Below are positions 50,165 through 58,471 of a stretch of 64,000 nucleotides of DNA, piece after piece. The position numbers and the translations under genes are program-made. The stretch lies in the NCBI GenBank assembly GCA_964418745.1, contig CAYQMX010000010.1:62001-126000 (forward strand), in the 5' to 3' direction. This stretch comes from Scleromatobacter sp964418745 (GTDB taxonomy: Bacteria > Pseudomonadota > Gammaproteobacteria > Burkholderiales > Burkholderiaceae_C). A model generated the notes under the pieces. It had not been told where the DNA came from. It saw nothing but the letters and a program-made list of their open reading frames with translations, and ran no database searches. Every line of letters starts with the position of its first letter. Positions within the stretch are counted from its first letter, which is position 1.

Positions 50165-50629
50165 GATGGCACATCGCGATTGGATTGTGTCCGCAGCCCC
50201 AGCCATGCGGAACATGCGGCGTATCCACCCACTGCACGTTCAGGCGGCCGGGCGACAACCCTCGCCGTCGGCGAGCGCGCGCGGTGGGCGATCGGCGGGA
50301 TCGCCAATCGACACCATGGCGGCGACGCGGCTGCAGACCGGTTCTGCGCGCAGCGCCGCCGACAGCCAATGGTTTCACTCGTCCGCCTCGACGTGCGAGA
50401 AGGCCACGTAGCGCAAGCGCTCGATGGGCATGATCGCGCCGATCGCTTCCCGCACCAGGCCGAACACCTGCCGCGGCCCGGTATGGAAGAGCAGCGAGTC
50501 ATCGTCGACGAGCAGGCATGGATTGAAGCTGAAAGCGGTTCCGTCTGGGAGGTCGACTGGAGTGCTGACGCGGAAGATGCCGGCGGCGACCTCGTCGACG
50601 CAGGTTCCGGACTGCCGATTGGTGATCAT
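50165..50629 (-). pseudogene. MBL-fold (flavodiiron-like) metallo-hydrolase, broken
   Basis: The minus strand starts well: MITNRQSGTCVDEVAAGIFR, FSFNPCLLVDDDSLLFHTG, RLRYVAFSHVEADE. A TGA at 50375-50377 then interrupts it where the family has a Cys codon after VEADE. The same frame resumes as NHWLSAALRAEPVCSRVAA and MVSIGDPADRPPRALADGEG. A frameshift near 50290 is needed to reach LNVQWVDTPHVPHGWGCG. The sequence ends near 50165 without the second half. At least one nonsense change, one frameshift and a truncation mark it as dead. Confidence 0.72.
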
Positions 50630-50726
50630 CGCGTACCTTGCATTGAAGTGGATCTGCAGCAGGTTGCGGTGCCAGATGCGCGGGCGTTACAGGGTTTTTT
50701 GGCGCGCGGTCGAATATCCTTCGCAG

Positions 50727-51191
50727 ATGGACGCGCTGGAAGCACAAGCAGCCGATACGCCCGAGTGCCGGTTCGCGCGGCAGATCGCAGCCGCGCCGCC
50801 GGGCGACGCGCGCGATGCCGAGGCCGCGCTCTATCGATTGCTGCAACCGAGGATTCGTCGCTACGGGCTGCGCCACCTGCACGACGGTCACGCCGCCCCT
50901 GACGACGACCTGCTCGTCTCGCATCTGCAGGTACCCCTCCAGGGCGTGCAGGGCCTGGACGCGTTGATCGAATCGTCCCTGGAGCCCGGCGCGCATCGTC
51001 GATTGGAGGGATTGCCCTTCAACCCCGAACGGGGTGAGGCGATGTTCGTCCCGAAGCTGGCCGATGCGAAACGTGCGCCCGCCAACACGTTGCGCGCGAC
51101 GTTGCTTTCCGTGGGAGCGGACGGGCCCCGCGAACTGGGCCGTTACGTCTACTGCCACCAGCCTGGGGTCGCACGTAACCGCCGAGACTGA
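50727..51191 (+). CDS. ECF sigma-factor-like N-terminus joined to an unknown domain
   Basis: The product has 154 residues from the ATG at 50727. Residues 14-55 (RFARQIAAAPPGDARDAEAA, LYRLLQPRIRRYGLRHLHDG) resemble the start of region 2 of ECF sigma factors. The resemblance stops before region 2.4, and no region 4 helix-turn-helix follows. The rest (LEGLPFNPERGEAMFVPKLA, GPRELGRYVYCHQPG) is unknown to me. Upstream, GTTACAGGGTTTT (50685-50697) and CGAATA (50711-50716) look like an autoregulated ECF promoter. It may be a truncated sigma gene fused to other DNA. Confidence 0.5.
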   Translation: MDALEAQAADTPECRFARQIAAAPPGDARDAEAALYRLLQPRIRRYGLRHLHDGHAAPDDDLLVSHLQVPLQGVQGLDALIESSLEPGAHRRLEGLPFNPERGEAMFVPKLADAKRAPANTLRATLLSVGADGPRELGRYVYCHQPGVARNRRD

Positions 51192-51388
51192 CGCTGCCGC
51201 ATCGAACACTGCATGACGATCGCTGTTCCGCGGGAATGACCGCCAGGGATGTCGTCCCCGTGCTCCCCGCTTCGGAACGAGGCCAGGCGTCGACCATGCG
51301 AGTGATGTCCTCGCGGGCGCCGGCCTGATTGCGCCGGGCAATGACACTCCCTACACTTGTTTCGCCCCAACTGAACAGGCTGCCCGAG

Positions 51389-52009
51389 ATGTCCATCGTT
51401 CTCTATCACCATCCCTATTCCCGCGCCGCGAACGCCGTCTGGATGCTCGAAGAGGTTGGCGTGCCCTACGAGCTTCGTCCTGTCGACATCATGAAGGGCG
51501 CCCACAAGGCACCGGATCTGCTCGCGCTCAACCCCATGGGCAAGCTGCCCATCCTGACCGACGGCGACTCGGTCGTGACGGAGTCCGCGGCCATTGCGCT
51601 CTATCTGGCCGATCGCTACGCCTACGGTCGCCTCGCGCCACGTGCCGATGATCCAGCGCGCGCAACCTATCTGCGTTGGTCCCTGTTTGCGCCATCGGTG
51701 ATCGAACCTGGGATCATGGCCAAGCAGGCGGGCTGGGTCTACAAGGAAACGCAGGCCGGATGGGGATCGTACGACGCCATGCTGAAGGCGACGGAGTCTG
51801 CCATCGCCGATCGTCCCTACGTCCTGGGCGACGACTTCTCGATGGCCGACGTCGTCTTCGGTGGAACCCTTCGCTTCATGCTGGCCTTCAAGACGATAGA
51901 GGCGCGTCCCTCGTTCACGGCCTATGCCGAGCGCCTCGCGCAACGTCCTGCCCTGCAAAGAGCCGAAGCGCGCAACGCTGCCCGGCGCGCCGAGCTGGGC
52001 CTGGCCTGA
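51389..52009 (+). CDS. Glutathione S-transferase
   Basis: The product has 206 residues. The thioredoxin-fold N-terminal domain carries MSIVLYHHPYSRAANAVWML, NPMGKLPILTDGDSVVTESA (the cis-Pro and the glutathione-contacting E-S pair) and AALYLADRY-like text. The all-helical C-terminal domain has LGDDFSMADVVFGGTLRFML with the conserved N-capping Asp. The ATG at 51389 gives the normal length; upstream codons are not homologous. It is a cytosolic enzyme of detoxification or stress response. It converges with the DUF1428 gene. Confidence 0.9.
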   Translation: MSIVLYHHPYSRAANAVWMLEEVGVPYELRPVDIMKGAHKAPDLLALNPMGKLPILTDGDSVVTESAAIALYLADRYAYGRLAPRADDPARATYLRWSLFAPSVIEPGIMAKQAGWVYKETQAGWGSYDAMLKATESAIADRPYVLGDDFSMADVVFGGTLRFMLAFKTIEARPSFTAYAERLAQRPALQRAEARNAARRAELGLA

Positions 52010-52157
52010 GGCAAGGGAGTCCTGGCGCCCCTGCGAGATCGACGCCGCGACGCCCGGGATCTGCCTGTCGCCAGCGGCACGGCCCGAGAACTGGCCGGAG
52101 GCCGCCAGACGCCTGCCATCGCGCGCTTCATGACCTGGCAGGGGATCGCACCGCTGG

Positions 52158-52526
52158 TCAAGCCTTCACTTCGACCACCTGTTCGAAGCCGCCAAAGATC
52201 ATGCGCTTGCCATCGAAAGGCATGGGCGGATTGCCGGGTGTGGACGGATCCATGCGCGGGTCTTCCAACATCTTCTTCATCGCGGCGTCGCGCGTGGCCT
52301 TGTCCGGCCATTCGATCCACGAAAAGGCCACCGTTTCCTCGACCGTGGCCTGTACCGCGCGGCGGAAGTCGGTGACTTTTCCGTCGGGGACGTCGTCGCC
52401 CCAACCCTCGATCACCCGGATTGCGCCCAGCTCGATGAACAGCGAGTCGAAATGACGCGCGTGCTCGATGAACCTCTGCTTGTTGACGGTAGGAACCGCG
52501 ATCACGAAACCATCGATGTATGACAT
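52158..52526 (-). CDS. DUF1428 family protein
   Basis: The product has 122 residues from the ATG at 52526 (MSYIDGFVIAVPTVNKQRFI). Family hallmarks are IRVIEGWGDDVPDGKVTDFR, VAFSWIEWPDKATRDAAMKK, and MPFDGKRMIFGGFE at the end. DUF1428 proteins are small dimeric alpha/beta-barrel relatives (YbaA of E. coli is one) without an established function. The open frame upstream to 53018 is non-coding in character. It is convergent with the GST gene. Confidence 0.88.
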   Translation of the reverse strand: MSYIDGFVIAVPTVNKQRFIEHARHFDSLFIELGAIRVIEGWGDDVPDGKVTDFRRAVQATVEETVAFSWIEWPDKATRDAAMKKMLEDPRMDPSTPGNPPMPFDGKRMIFGGFEQVVEVKA

Positions 52527-52698
52527 GCCTTCACTCCTGTTGGGTTGACCGATCGGCGCACCGCCCGCGGGCGCCTCGCATCTTGTCGACGAACGAGAGG
52601 ATGCCGTTTCGACATGGCCTGAACGCTGCGTGGGCGCATCCTGTGGCGTCGCCATCGCTGGCACGCCCGAATGGCGGTTCAGGAGTCGATGGCGTGGG

Positions 52699-53094
52699 TC
52701 AGAACGGCGGCTCGATCTTGCCACCGACCAGCCCGATCGTGGAGCGACAGCGACCGCATACGTACGAACGAGACCCGCTCCTGGTGTCGTAGCACTTGCC
52801 CACCACGGCGCGACTCCAACGGATTCCGCGACCGCCCATGGCCTGGATGTAGACGGCCATGTTTTCCTCGGCGTGCAGTGCCCCCCAGGAGCGCAGCAGC
52901 GCTCGCTCGCCGCGGGTCCAGGTCGACCCGGAGTTGATTCCCGCAATGAAGGATCGCTCGCCCCGGATCGCGATCTGGGCCAGCTCGATCGTGACACCCC
53001 GGTGGGATTCACGGCCACCCCTGCCTTTGACCTGGTTGGCGAAATCCGTGAGGGACTGCGGCCTGCTGATACGTGAGCCGAGATAGGACGCCAT
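52699..53094 (-). CDS. Hypothetical protein, 131 residues (uncertain)
   Basis: The frame starts with an ATG at 53094 (MASYLGSRISRPQSLTDFAN) and ends KCYDTRSGSRSYVCGRCRST plus IGLVGGKIEPPF. The C-terminal Cys-x2-Cys suggests a small zinc knuckle. There is no strong ribosome-binding site and competing plus-strand frames exist, so I give modest confidence. It lies upstream of the DUF1428 gene on the same strand with a 172-base gap. Confidence 0.35.
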   Translation of the reverse strand: MASYLGSRISRPQSLTDFANQVKGRGGRESHRGVTIELAQIAIRGERSFIAGINSGSTWTRGERALLRSWGALHAEENMAVYIQAMGGRGIRWSRAVVGKCYDTRSGSRSYVCGRCRSTIGLVGGKIEPPF

Positions 53095-53446
53095 CAAAAG
53101 AACCCCGAAGCGAAGTCGACAGCAGCCTATGGCTGCCGAGCCTGCTGATCAATCACCAAGTCGCAGGGAAGCGTTTCGCGGAGCGCGCCCAGGCCAGCAG
53201 GACTCGAGTTGCTCGAGCACGCGCAGGCACCGGGACCGCAGCCGAATGCCGATCTCGTCCGAAGGGTGTCGACCTCGGCCTCGCCGACGCTGGCGCACCT
53301 TTTTCGAGGGCATCCCCAATTGACATCTACTCCCTAGAACGGCAATAGGCCACTCGCGCCATCCTGCCTAAGCTATTCGAACCTTCATCGCGCATTGATG
53401 GCGGAGGCGTCCAGGTTTTCGGGAACACAAGCTTCAGGGGAATCGA
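53095..53446 (+). other. Intergenic region upstream of the Cys-repeat locus
   Basis: About 350 bases without a convincing gene. The final part contains the ribosome-binding site AGGGGA (53436-53441) of the 772-residue gene, and the region should hold its promoter. No palindrome or phage-type attachment site stands out. Confidence 0.45.
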
Positions 53447-55765
53447 ATGGCTGACATCCTTTCACGTGACGACGCGGTGAATCGGCTTGCCGCGCAGGCA
53501 GAGGCAATCGGGCACCTCGCCCAGGACGGCGGCGCATTCGCCGCAGCGGTTGCCGCATTCGAATCGAAAGACAGCGACGCATTTCGCTGGGTGCTCAACC
53601 GGGCGGAAATGCTGCCCTATTGCGATCTCATCTGCGAGTGGGTGCGCATCAAGCTCGGCGTGCTGCGCTGCATCGAGTTGTGCAGTCTTCCACGCGACGG
53701 AACGCCTCCGGACCTGCTTCAATTCGCACGCGCCGTCGTGCAACTCGCTTCCAACGAGACGCAGCTTCGACGCATCGTCGACGCGGTCTCGTGCGGCGAT
53801 GCCGACGACTATCGTGCCGCGATCGCGGAACTCAAGCTCGAGCCGTTCTGCCATCTCATTTGCCGCTGGGTCTACTTCATCATCTATCGCCGGGTGTGCG
53901 AGGTGGTGTGCTCGCCTGAGCGCATCCGACTGGCCGATGCGGTGAGCGAGGTGCGCGCTGCCAGCCGCGATGTCGCCGCGCTGCTGGAAAACGAAAACGC
54001 CTTTGCTGCCATCGGCAAGGCGGCCGTGGATCTCGACTGCGCCACCGTCCGCTCGCGCATCGCCGAGGCGGGCTTCCAGTCGCATTGCGAGCTGATCTGC
54101 TGGTTGATCTGCACGTGGCGCTGCGCCTGGGTGTGCTGGGAGTTCTGCCGCATCCGTCCGGCCGTCCTCGTCGGCGTCGATGCGATCGATGAGGCGCGTG
54201 CCTTCGCGCTGGCCATCCGCCCCTTCGCCGGCAAGCCGCGCGCGCTCAGCGACCTGGTCAATGCCGTCATCAACCGCGATGCCAAGGCCTACGGCGAGAT
54301 CATTTCCCGCTGGGGCCTCGAGCCCTATTGCGCACAGGTCTGCGCCTGGGTCTGCCAACTCGTGTGTCGCGAGTTCTGCGTCTGCATCTGCCCGCCTCCC
54401 GTGCTGCGCCCCTGGTTCACCACGGTCGGGGATTTCGACATCTACACGCAGATCGATGCGGCGTCGGGCAGGACCAGCGCATCGCTCGCGCACACCGTCG
54501 CCATGCCTTGGGGCGGCGGACCGAATTTTGCGTTCTTCGACGAGTTGCAACTGGGAGGATGGTGTCCCTCCTTCTCGCCGACCGCTCCCGGCTCGCCCAT
54601 GCGCTACCGCTTCCTGTACTCCACGAACAAGACGACGCTCGCGGCCAACATCAATGCCGTGCAGGGCACGATCACCGTTTCTGGCGGTTTGGCGCCGCCC
54701 ACGCCGTTCAAGGTCTCGGTCTGCGTCGATGGAGAAACCGGCGAGACCATGACCGTCACCGCCGTCGTCGCGAACACCTGGACCGTGTCGCGCGGCAACG
54801 ACGGCACGCCGGCCGCCACGGCGACGGCAGGGGCCGAAGTGTGGATCGATCCGAAGCCCGTCGCGGGTGCTCTCGCAGGGACGGAGCTTCCCGTCGGCCA
54901 GAAGATCGTCCCGTGGCCCGCGAACGTCGGCGGCACCGCGGGTGCGCCGACGCCGACCTTCGTGCCGATCGTTGTCGCCTCGGGGTCGGCGACGGATCCC
55001 GTCGCACCGTCGTCCGGGGATCCCTGGGTGGCACCCAAGCACTATCTCCATCCGGACGCCGACGGCTGGGTCGACGTCGACACGGCCAACATCAGCGGAG
55101 GCTTCCAGAAACTGATCAACCTCGACACCAACCAGATCATGGCCGGGGGCTGCCCTCCGCTGCCGATGGCCAGCCCCTCGCCGTGCTTCAACGGCGTGAG
55201 CGATCCCGGTGGTGCGCCGGCCGGCAGCGCGGTCACGGGCGCGAGCCAAGGCAACGGCATGGACCTGGCCATCATCTTCCAGGCCACCGCCTCGCCGGCC
55301 TCCATCGACTACTCCAATTCACTCTGCAAGATCCATGTCAACAACTGGGTCGAGGTCAACAACCTCTGGATCCAGCAATTCAGTGGCCCGCTGAGTTGCT
55401 GCACGCCCATCGATGCGAGCCTCACGGTGCAATTCACCGTGGATCACGAAGAGATGGACGCAGGCGGGTGGTCGCTGAGCATCACCAGCTGCAGCGCGTC
55501 CGCGCCGGGCGACATCACGCCGACCGCGTCCAGCGGCCCGCCGCATTCGGTCACGCTCAGTTCGCGCGGCGGCTTCGGCGAGGTCTTCGAAGACACGAGC
55601 GCATGGACCAATTGCTCGTACATCGCGTCCCTCACGACAAGGCCCGGGCTCACGACCGGCCTGTACGACCGGCCGGGCGAGACCAACCTGAAGACCTTCT
55701 GCATCTGCGGCCATGAGGGAGATCCGGCCGGCGATGCGGCGCCCAAGGCCAGGAAGCGCGCATGA
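53447..55765 (+). CDS. 772-residue protein with four tandem twin-CX3C units
   Basis: I know no described family for this protein. Residues 30-320 contain four units of about 78 residues. Each has a helical stretch, then C-x3-C-x11-C-x3-C: Cys 59/63/75/79, 135/139/151/155, 214/218/230/234 and 295/299/311/315. Typical cores read LPYCDLICEWV and LRCIELC. The rest (320-772) is Gly/Pro/Thr-rich and beta-like. It contains a segment (residues 415-470) resembling inserts in phage tail proteins (TVSGGLAPPTPF, NTWTVSRGNDGTPAATATAG). No signal peptide is present. AGGGGA precedes the ATG, and the stop overlaps the next gene (ATGA). A structural or metal-binding role is conjecture. Confidence 0.75.
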   Translation: MADILSRDDAVNRLAAQAEAIGHLAQDGGAFAAAVAAFESKDSDAFRWVLNRAEMLPYCDLICEWVRIKLGVLRCIELCSLPRDGTPPDLLQFARAVVQLASNETQLRRIVDAVSCGDADDYRAAIAELKLEPFCHLICRWVYFIIYRRVCEVVCSPERIRLADAVSEVRAASRDVAALLENENAFAAIGKAAVDLDCATVRSRIAEAGFQSHCELICWLICTWRCAWVCWEFCRIRPAVLVGVDAIDEARAFALAIRPFAGKPRALSDLVNAVINRDAKAYGEIISRWGLEPYCAQVCAWVCQLVCREFCVCICPPPVLRPWFTTVGDFDIYTQIDAASGRTSASLAHTVAMPWGGGPNFAFFDELQLGGWCPSFSPTAPGSPMRYRFLYSTNKTTLAANINAVQGTITVSGGLAPPTPFKVSVCVDGETGETMTVTAVVANTWTVSRGNDGTPAATATAGAEVWIDPKPVAGALAGTELPVGQKIVPWPANVGGTAGAPTPTFVPIVVASGSATDPVAPSSGDPWVAPKHYLHPDADGWVDVDTANISGGFQKLINLDTNQIMAGGCPPLPMASPSPCFNGVSDPGGAPAGSAVTGASQGNGMDLAIIFQATASPASIDYSNSLCKIHVNNWVEVNNLWIQQFSGPLSCCTPIDASLTVQFTVDHEEMDAGGWSLSITSCSASAPGDITPTASSGPPHSVTLSSRGGFGEVFEDTSAWTNCSYIASLTTRPGLTTGLYDRPGETNLKTFCICGHEGDPAGDAAPKARKRA
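53621..54391 (+). repeat. Four tandem protein-level repeats (C-x3-C-x11-C-x3-C)
   Basis: The first Cys of each unit falls at residues 59, 135, 214 and 295, giving periods of 76, 79 and 81 residues. The 11-residue spacer between CX3C pairs is invariant in all four. Units 3 and 4 carry extra cysteines within the spacer (222 and 226; 303 and 307), making a C every four residues along one helix face. Nucleotide identity between units is low, so the duplications are old and the cysteine pattern is under selection. Confidence 0.85.
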
Positions 55766-56172
55766 TCCTGAGCCTCGTCCTGGCCGTCCTCGCCACCTGG
55801 CGGGTCACCCATCTGCTGGCGAGCGAAGATGGCCCGGGCGATGTGATCTTTCGTCTGCGTCGATGGCTGGGCGACAGCGTGCTGGGCGCATTGATGGACT
55901 GCTTCAATTGCATCAGCCTGTGGATCGCGATCCCGTTCGCGCCGTTCGTCTCGCGCCAGCCTCTGGAGTGGCCCGTGGCCTGGCTGGCCATCTCAGGTGG
56001 CGCCTGCCTGCTGGAGCGGATGGTCCGCGAGCCTGTGCCCACGCAATCCATGCCCAATAGCGTTCAAGGAGATCCGGATCATGTGTTGTGGACAGAAACG
56101 CGCACAGCTGACAACCCGTCCTTCGTTGCCTCAGAGAGCGATTCCGGATCCGAGGAGAAGCGTGCCCACTAG
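55762..56172 (+). CDS. DUF1360-like small membrane protein
   Basis: The product has 136 residues. It begins MILSLVLAVLATWRVTHLLA and continues SEDGPGDVIFRLRRWLG, with a Cys-x2-Cys pair at residues 47 and 50 (MDCFNCISLWIAIPFA) followed by a second hydrophobic segment (WPVAWLAISGGACLLERMV). This is the layout of DUF1360 proteins, small membrane proteins of unknown role. The C-terminal 40 residues are polar. The ATG overlaps the stop of the 772-residue gene, and the next gene starts inside its 3' end. Confidence 0.75.
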   Translation: MILSLVLAVLATWRVTHLLASEDGPGDVIFRLRRWLGDSVLGALMDCFNCISLWIAIPFAPFVSRQPLEWPVAWLAISGGACLLERMVREPVPTQSMPNSVQGDPDHVLWTETRTADNPSFVASESDSGSEEKRAH

Positions 56173-56419
56173 TGCCCGTGCGAGCGCCCCGAACACGCCC
56201 CTGCAGGCGACCGTTGCGCCGCCCGCGGCACCCGCATCTTCGGTGTCTCCTGCAGCCGAATCGTCGGTCCGGCTTCAATACAAGGACCAATCCCCGGTCC
56301 ACGTCCGCGGGCTGGCAACCGGCCTCTCCTACAGCTTCTCCGGCGCGCAGCCGCTGCAGGACGTGGATCCGCGCGACGTGCCTTCGCTGCTGCAGACACG
56401 GTTCTTTCGAAGAGCCTGA
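56081..56419 (+). CDS. Small MCCGQKR-type protein of unknown function
   Basis: The product has 112 residues from the ATG at 56081, overlapping the DUF1360-like gene by 92 bases in another frame; AAGGAG lies about 10 bases upstream. It starts MCCGQKRAQL, continues through a Pro/Ala/Ser-rich linker and ends with a compact domain (SVRLQYKDQSPVHVRGLATG, SYSFSGAQPLQDVDPRDVPS, LLQTRFFRRA). I have the impression of conserved small proteins with this N-terminal Cys-Cys and C-terminal pattern next to DUF1360 genes, but no function is known to me. Confidence 0.68.
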   Translation: MCCGQKRAQLTTRPSLPQRAIPDPRRSVPTSARASAPNTPLQATVAPPAAPASSVSPAAESSVRLQYKDQSPVHVRGLATGLSYSFSGAQPLQDVDPRDVPSLLQTRFFRRA

Positions 56420-56580
56420 GCGCCGATTCGCCTGCGGGGTACTCAGGGATAGGGCGATCCATCCGCGTGCGTGAAGAGACCATCCCCAGGGTGAAGCCAG
56501 AAGTTGGTGCCGGTCCCCAACCCCATCCGCAGGTCGTGGCCTTGAACCAAGGGCGCGCATCGCTCGATTGCCGGGCCGGG

Positions 56581-56946
56581 CTACCTCACCGAACCGGGTT
56601 CAAAGTGAGGATTCTCGATGATGCCCAACCGATTGCCGAACGGGTCTTCCAAGGCCGCCACCTTGATGCCCCCACCCACGTCTGTGACGGGCTCAAGCGC
56701 CTTCGCCCCGATCGAGAGCAACCGGGCGAACGCTTGTTCGGCATTCGCCACGCCCCAGAGCGGCTGCGGCCCATCCACCCCGGGCACGCCGTCCGGGATC
56801 AGCCCCAGTTCGAAGCCCCCGACGGAGAAACCGACGTAGAACGGTTCGTCGAAGTACGGCGCATGGCCGGCAACCTGGCTGTACCACTCCCTGGCCGCAG
56901 CGAGATCCTTGACCGGGTAGATTGCAGTACGCAGACCGAGGATCAT
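56581..56946 (-). CDS. VOC-family (glyoxalase/bleomycin-resistance fold) protein
   Basis: The product has 121 residues from the ATG at 56946 (MILGLRTAIYPVKDLAAARE). The paired beta-alpha-beta-beta-beta modules are visible: WYSQVAGHAPYFDEPFYVGF, then FELGLIPDGVPG, and in the second half AEQAFARLLSIGAKALEPVT with DPFGNRLGIIENP. Only some VOC metal ligands are evident, and the second-half Glu in GIIENP is one. The reaction is unknown. The longer upstream frame to 57729 is not coding in character. Confidence 0.85.
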   Translation of the reverse strand: MILGLRTAIYPVKDLAAAREWYSQVAGHAPYFDEPFYVGFSVGGFELGLIPDGVPGVDGPQPLWGVANAEQAFARLLSIGAKALEPVTDVGGGIKVAALEDPFGNRLGIIENPHFEPGSVR

Positions 56947-57108
56947 GTGTTCACCATCTTTCTCTTGAGGAAGTTGCAGGCCGGCAAGGGAATGGGCCTG
57001 CGAGGCATTCTTGCACCATCGCCCGTTCAGCGACGCTTCCATCCAGCCCCGCACCGCGTAGCATGACCATGCCCATCGACTGCCGCACCTGACAACGCCC
57101 CTCGACAC

Positions 57109-57471
57109 ATGTCTTCGACTTCCAGCTTCTTCAAGACCGCATTCCGATGGCAGCGGGGTCGTCAGGGCACAGGCTACGACAAGATGCTGTTGGCCACTAT
57201 TCGCTGGCCGGTTCCGTTCGACAGCTACCTCATCCGCTACCCTGAGGGCTCCGAGATCCCGCCGCATACCGACCCGGTCGCGAACGGTCGGCACTTCAGG
57301 TTGAACGTCGTCCTCAAGTCGCCCGAGTCCGGCGGGGAGTTTGTCTGCCAGACGCCGATCTTCGAGACCCGGCGCGTCAAGCTCTTCCGTCCCGACGCTT
57401 GCGAGCACAGCGTCACGCGAGTGGAAGGCGGGAGCCGGTACGTCTTTTCCTTCGGGTGGGTCCTGAAGTAG
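57109..57471 (+). CDS. Small 2-oxoglutarate/Fe(II)-type oxygenase-like protein
   Basis: The product has 120 residues, shorter than usual for 2OG dioxygenases. It has YLIRYPEGSEIPPHTDPVAN with the H-x-D metal pair, RLNVVLKSPESGGEFVCQT, the second His in ACEHSVTRVEGGSRYVFSFG, and an Arg two residues before the last strand for 2-oxoglutarate binding. The double-stranded beta-helix core is complete. It may hydroxylate a small molecule or protein; the substrate is unknown. Confidence 0.78.
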   Translation: MSSTSSFFKTAFRWQRGRQGTGYDKMLLATIRWPVPFDSYLIRYPEGSEIPPHTDPVANGRHFRLNVVLKSPESGGEFVCQTPIFETRRVKLFRPDACEHSVTRVEGGSRYVFSFGWVLK

Positions 57472-57664
57472 CGGGGCGGCAACCGCTGCGCGGCGCCGAC
57501 GAGGCTTCGAAGCCACCCGCCGCGATGCCTGAAGCCCGTCAGTCGCGGCGGACACAAGTCCGAATCCGGCGAGCCAGCTCGCGTGGCATCGGCAACACTG
57601 GCATCCACTCCAAGTACCCGTCAGGCACGATGCCACCCGCACGGCAACAAGTCCAAGGAACGAC

Positions 57665-58471
57665 ATGACGCAAGACCTCGCCGCACGATTCCACGACCTG
57701 CATGCAGATGGCATGCTCCTGCTCGCCAATGTCTGGGACGCTGGAAGTGCCCGAATCGCACAGGCCTCCGGCGCGCGGGCTGTCGCGACCAGCAGCGCCG
57801 CCGTGGCCTGGGCGCACGGCTGGCCGGACGGAAACGCACTGCCGGCGGAACTGCTGTTGCAGACGGTGCGAGCGGTTGCAGCCGCGGTGACGGTGCCGCT
57901 GACCGTGGACCTCGAAGCCGGCTACTCCGACGAACCTGCAAGGGTCGCCGAACTCGTCTCGGCGATCGTCTCAGCGGGGGCGGTGGGCATCAACATCGAG
58001 GACGGCAACGCCGATCCGGGGTTGCTGTGCGCCAAGATCTCGGCCACGCGCGCTGCCGCGAGGGGACTCGGCGTCGAACTCTTCATCAATGCACGGACGG
58101 ATGTCTTTCTTCGCGGGCTCGTCGCGGCAACCGACCGCGTGTCCGAAGTCACTGCTCGCGAAGCGCGCTATCGAGCAGCCGGAGCGAACGGACTGTTCGT
58201 TCCGGGCATCATCGAAGCGGGAGACATCGCCGCCGTGATCGGTGCCATCGAGCTGCCGCTCAACGTCATGGCCCGGCCGAACATGATGCCGGCCGGGGAG
58301 TTGCGGGCCCTCGGCGTGCGCCGCTACAGCGCCGGCTCCGCGATCGCCGAGACCATCCACGGGTTGGCAAGCGCCATGATGCGCGAGTTCACGACGAGCG
58401 GCCGCCTAGAAACTTTCGGTATCACGCCCATGTCCTACCCTGCGCTCAACTCGGCGATGGCGCGAGGCTGA
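57665..58471 (+). CDS. Isocitrate lyase/PEP mutase-superfamily enzyme
   Basis: The product has 268 residues. Family landmarks are MLLLANVWDAGSARIAQASG, AVATSSAAVAWAHGWPDG, VPLTVDLEAGYSDEP (metal-binding acid), GAVGINIEDGN and ELFINARTDVFLRG. These are carbon-carbon or carbon-phosphorus lyases acting on alpha-oxycarboxylates with Mg. The E-D-x sequence after GINI differs from true isocitrate lyase (KKCGH absent), so it is the oxaloacetate hydrolase / methylisocitrate-lyase-like subgroup of unclear substrate. AAGGA precedes the ATG. The gene stands alone. Confidence 0.85.
   Translation: MTQDLAARFHDLHADGMLLLANVWDAGSARIAQASGARAVATSSAAVAWAHGWPDGNALPAELLLQTVRAVAAAVTVPLTVDLEAGYSDEPARVAELVSAIVSAGAVGINIEDGNADPGLLCAKISATRAAARGLGVELFINARTDVFLRGLVAATDRVSEVTAREARYRAAGANGLFVPGIIEAGDIAAVIGAIELPLNVMARPNMMPAGELRALGVRRYSAGSAIAETIHGLASAMMREFTTSGRLETFGITPMSYPALNSAMARG

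Noticed and set aside
52630..53076. 148-codon plus-strand frame upstream of the Cys-repeat locus
   Set aside because: No ribosome-binding site or motif, and it competes with a slightly better minus-strand candidate.
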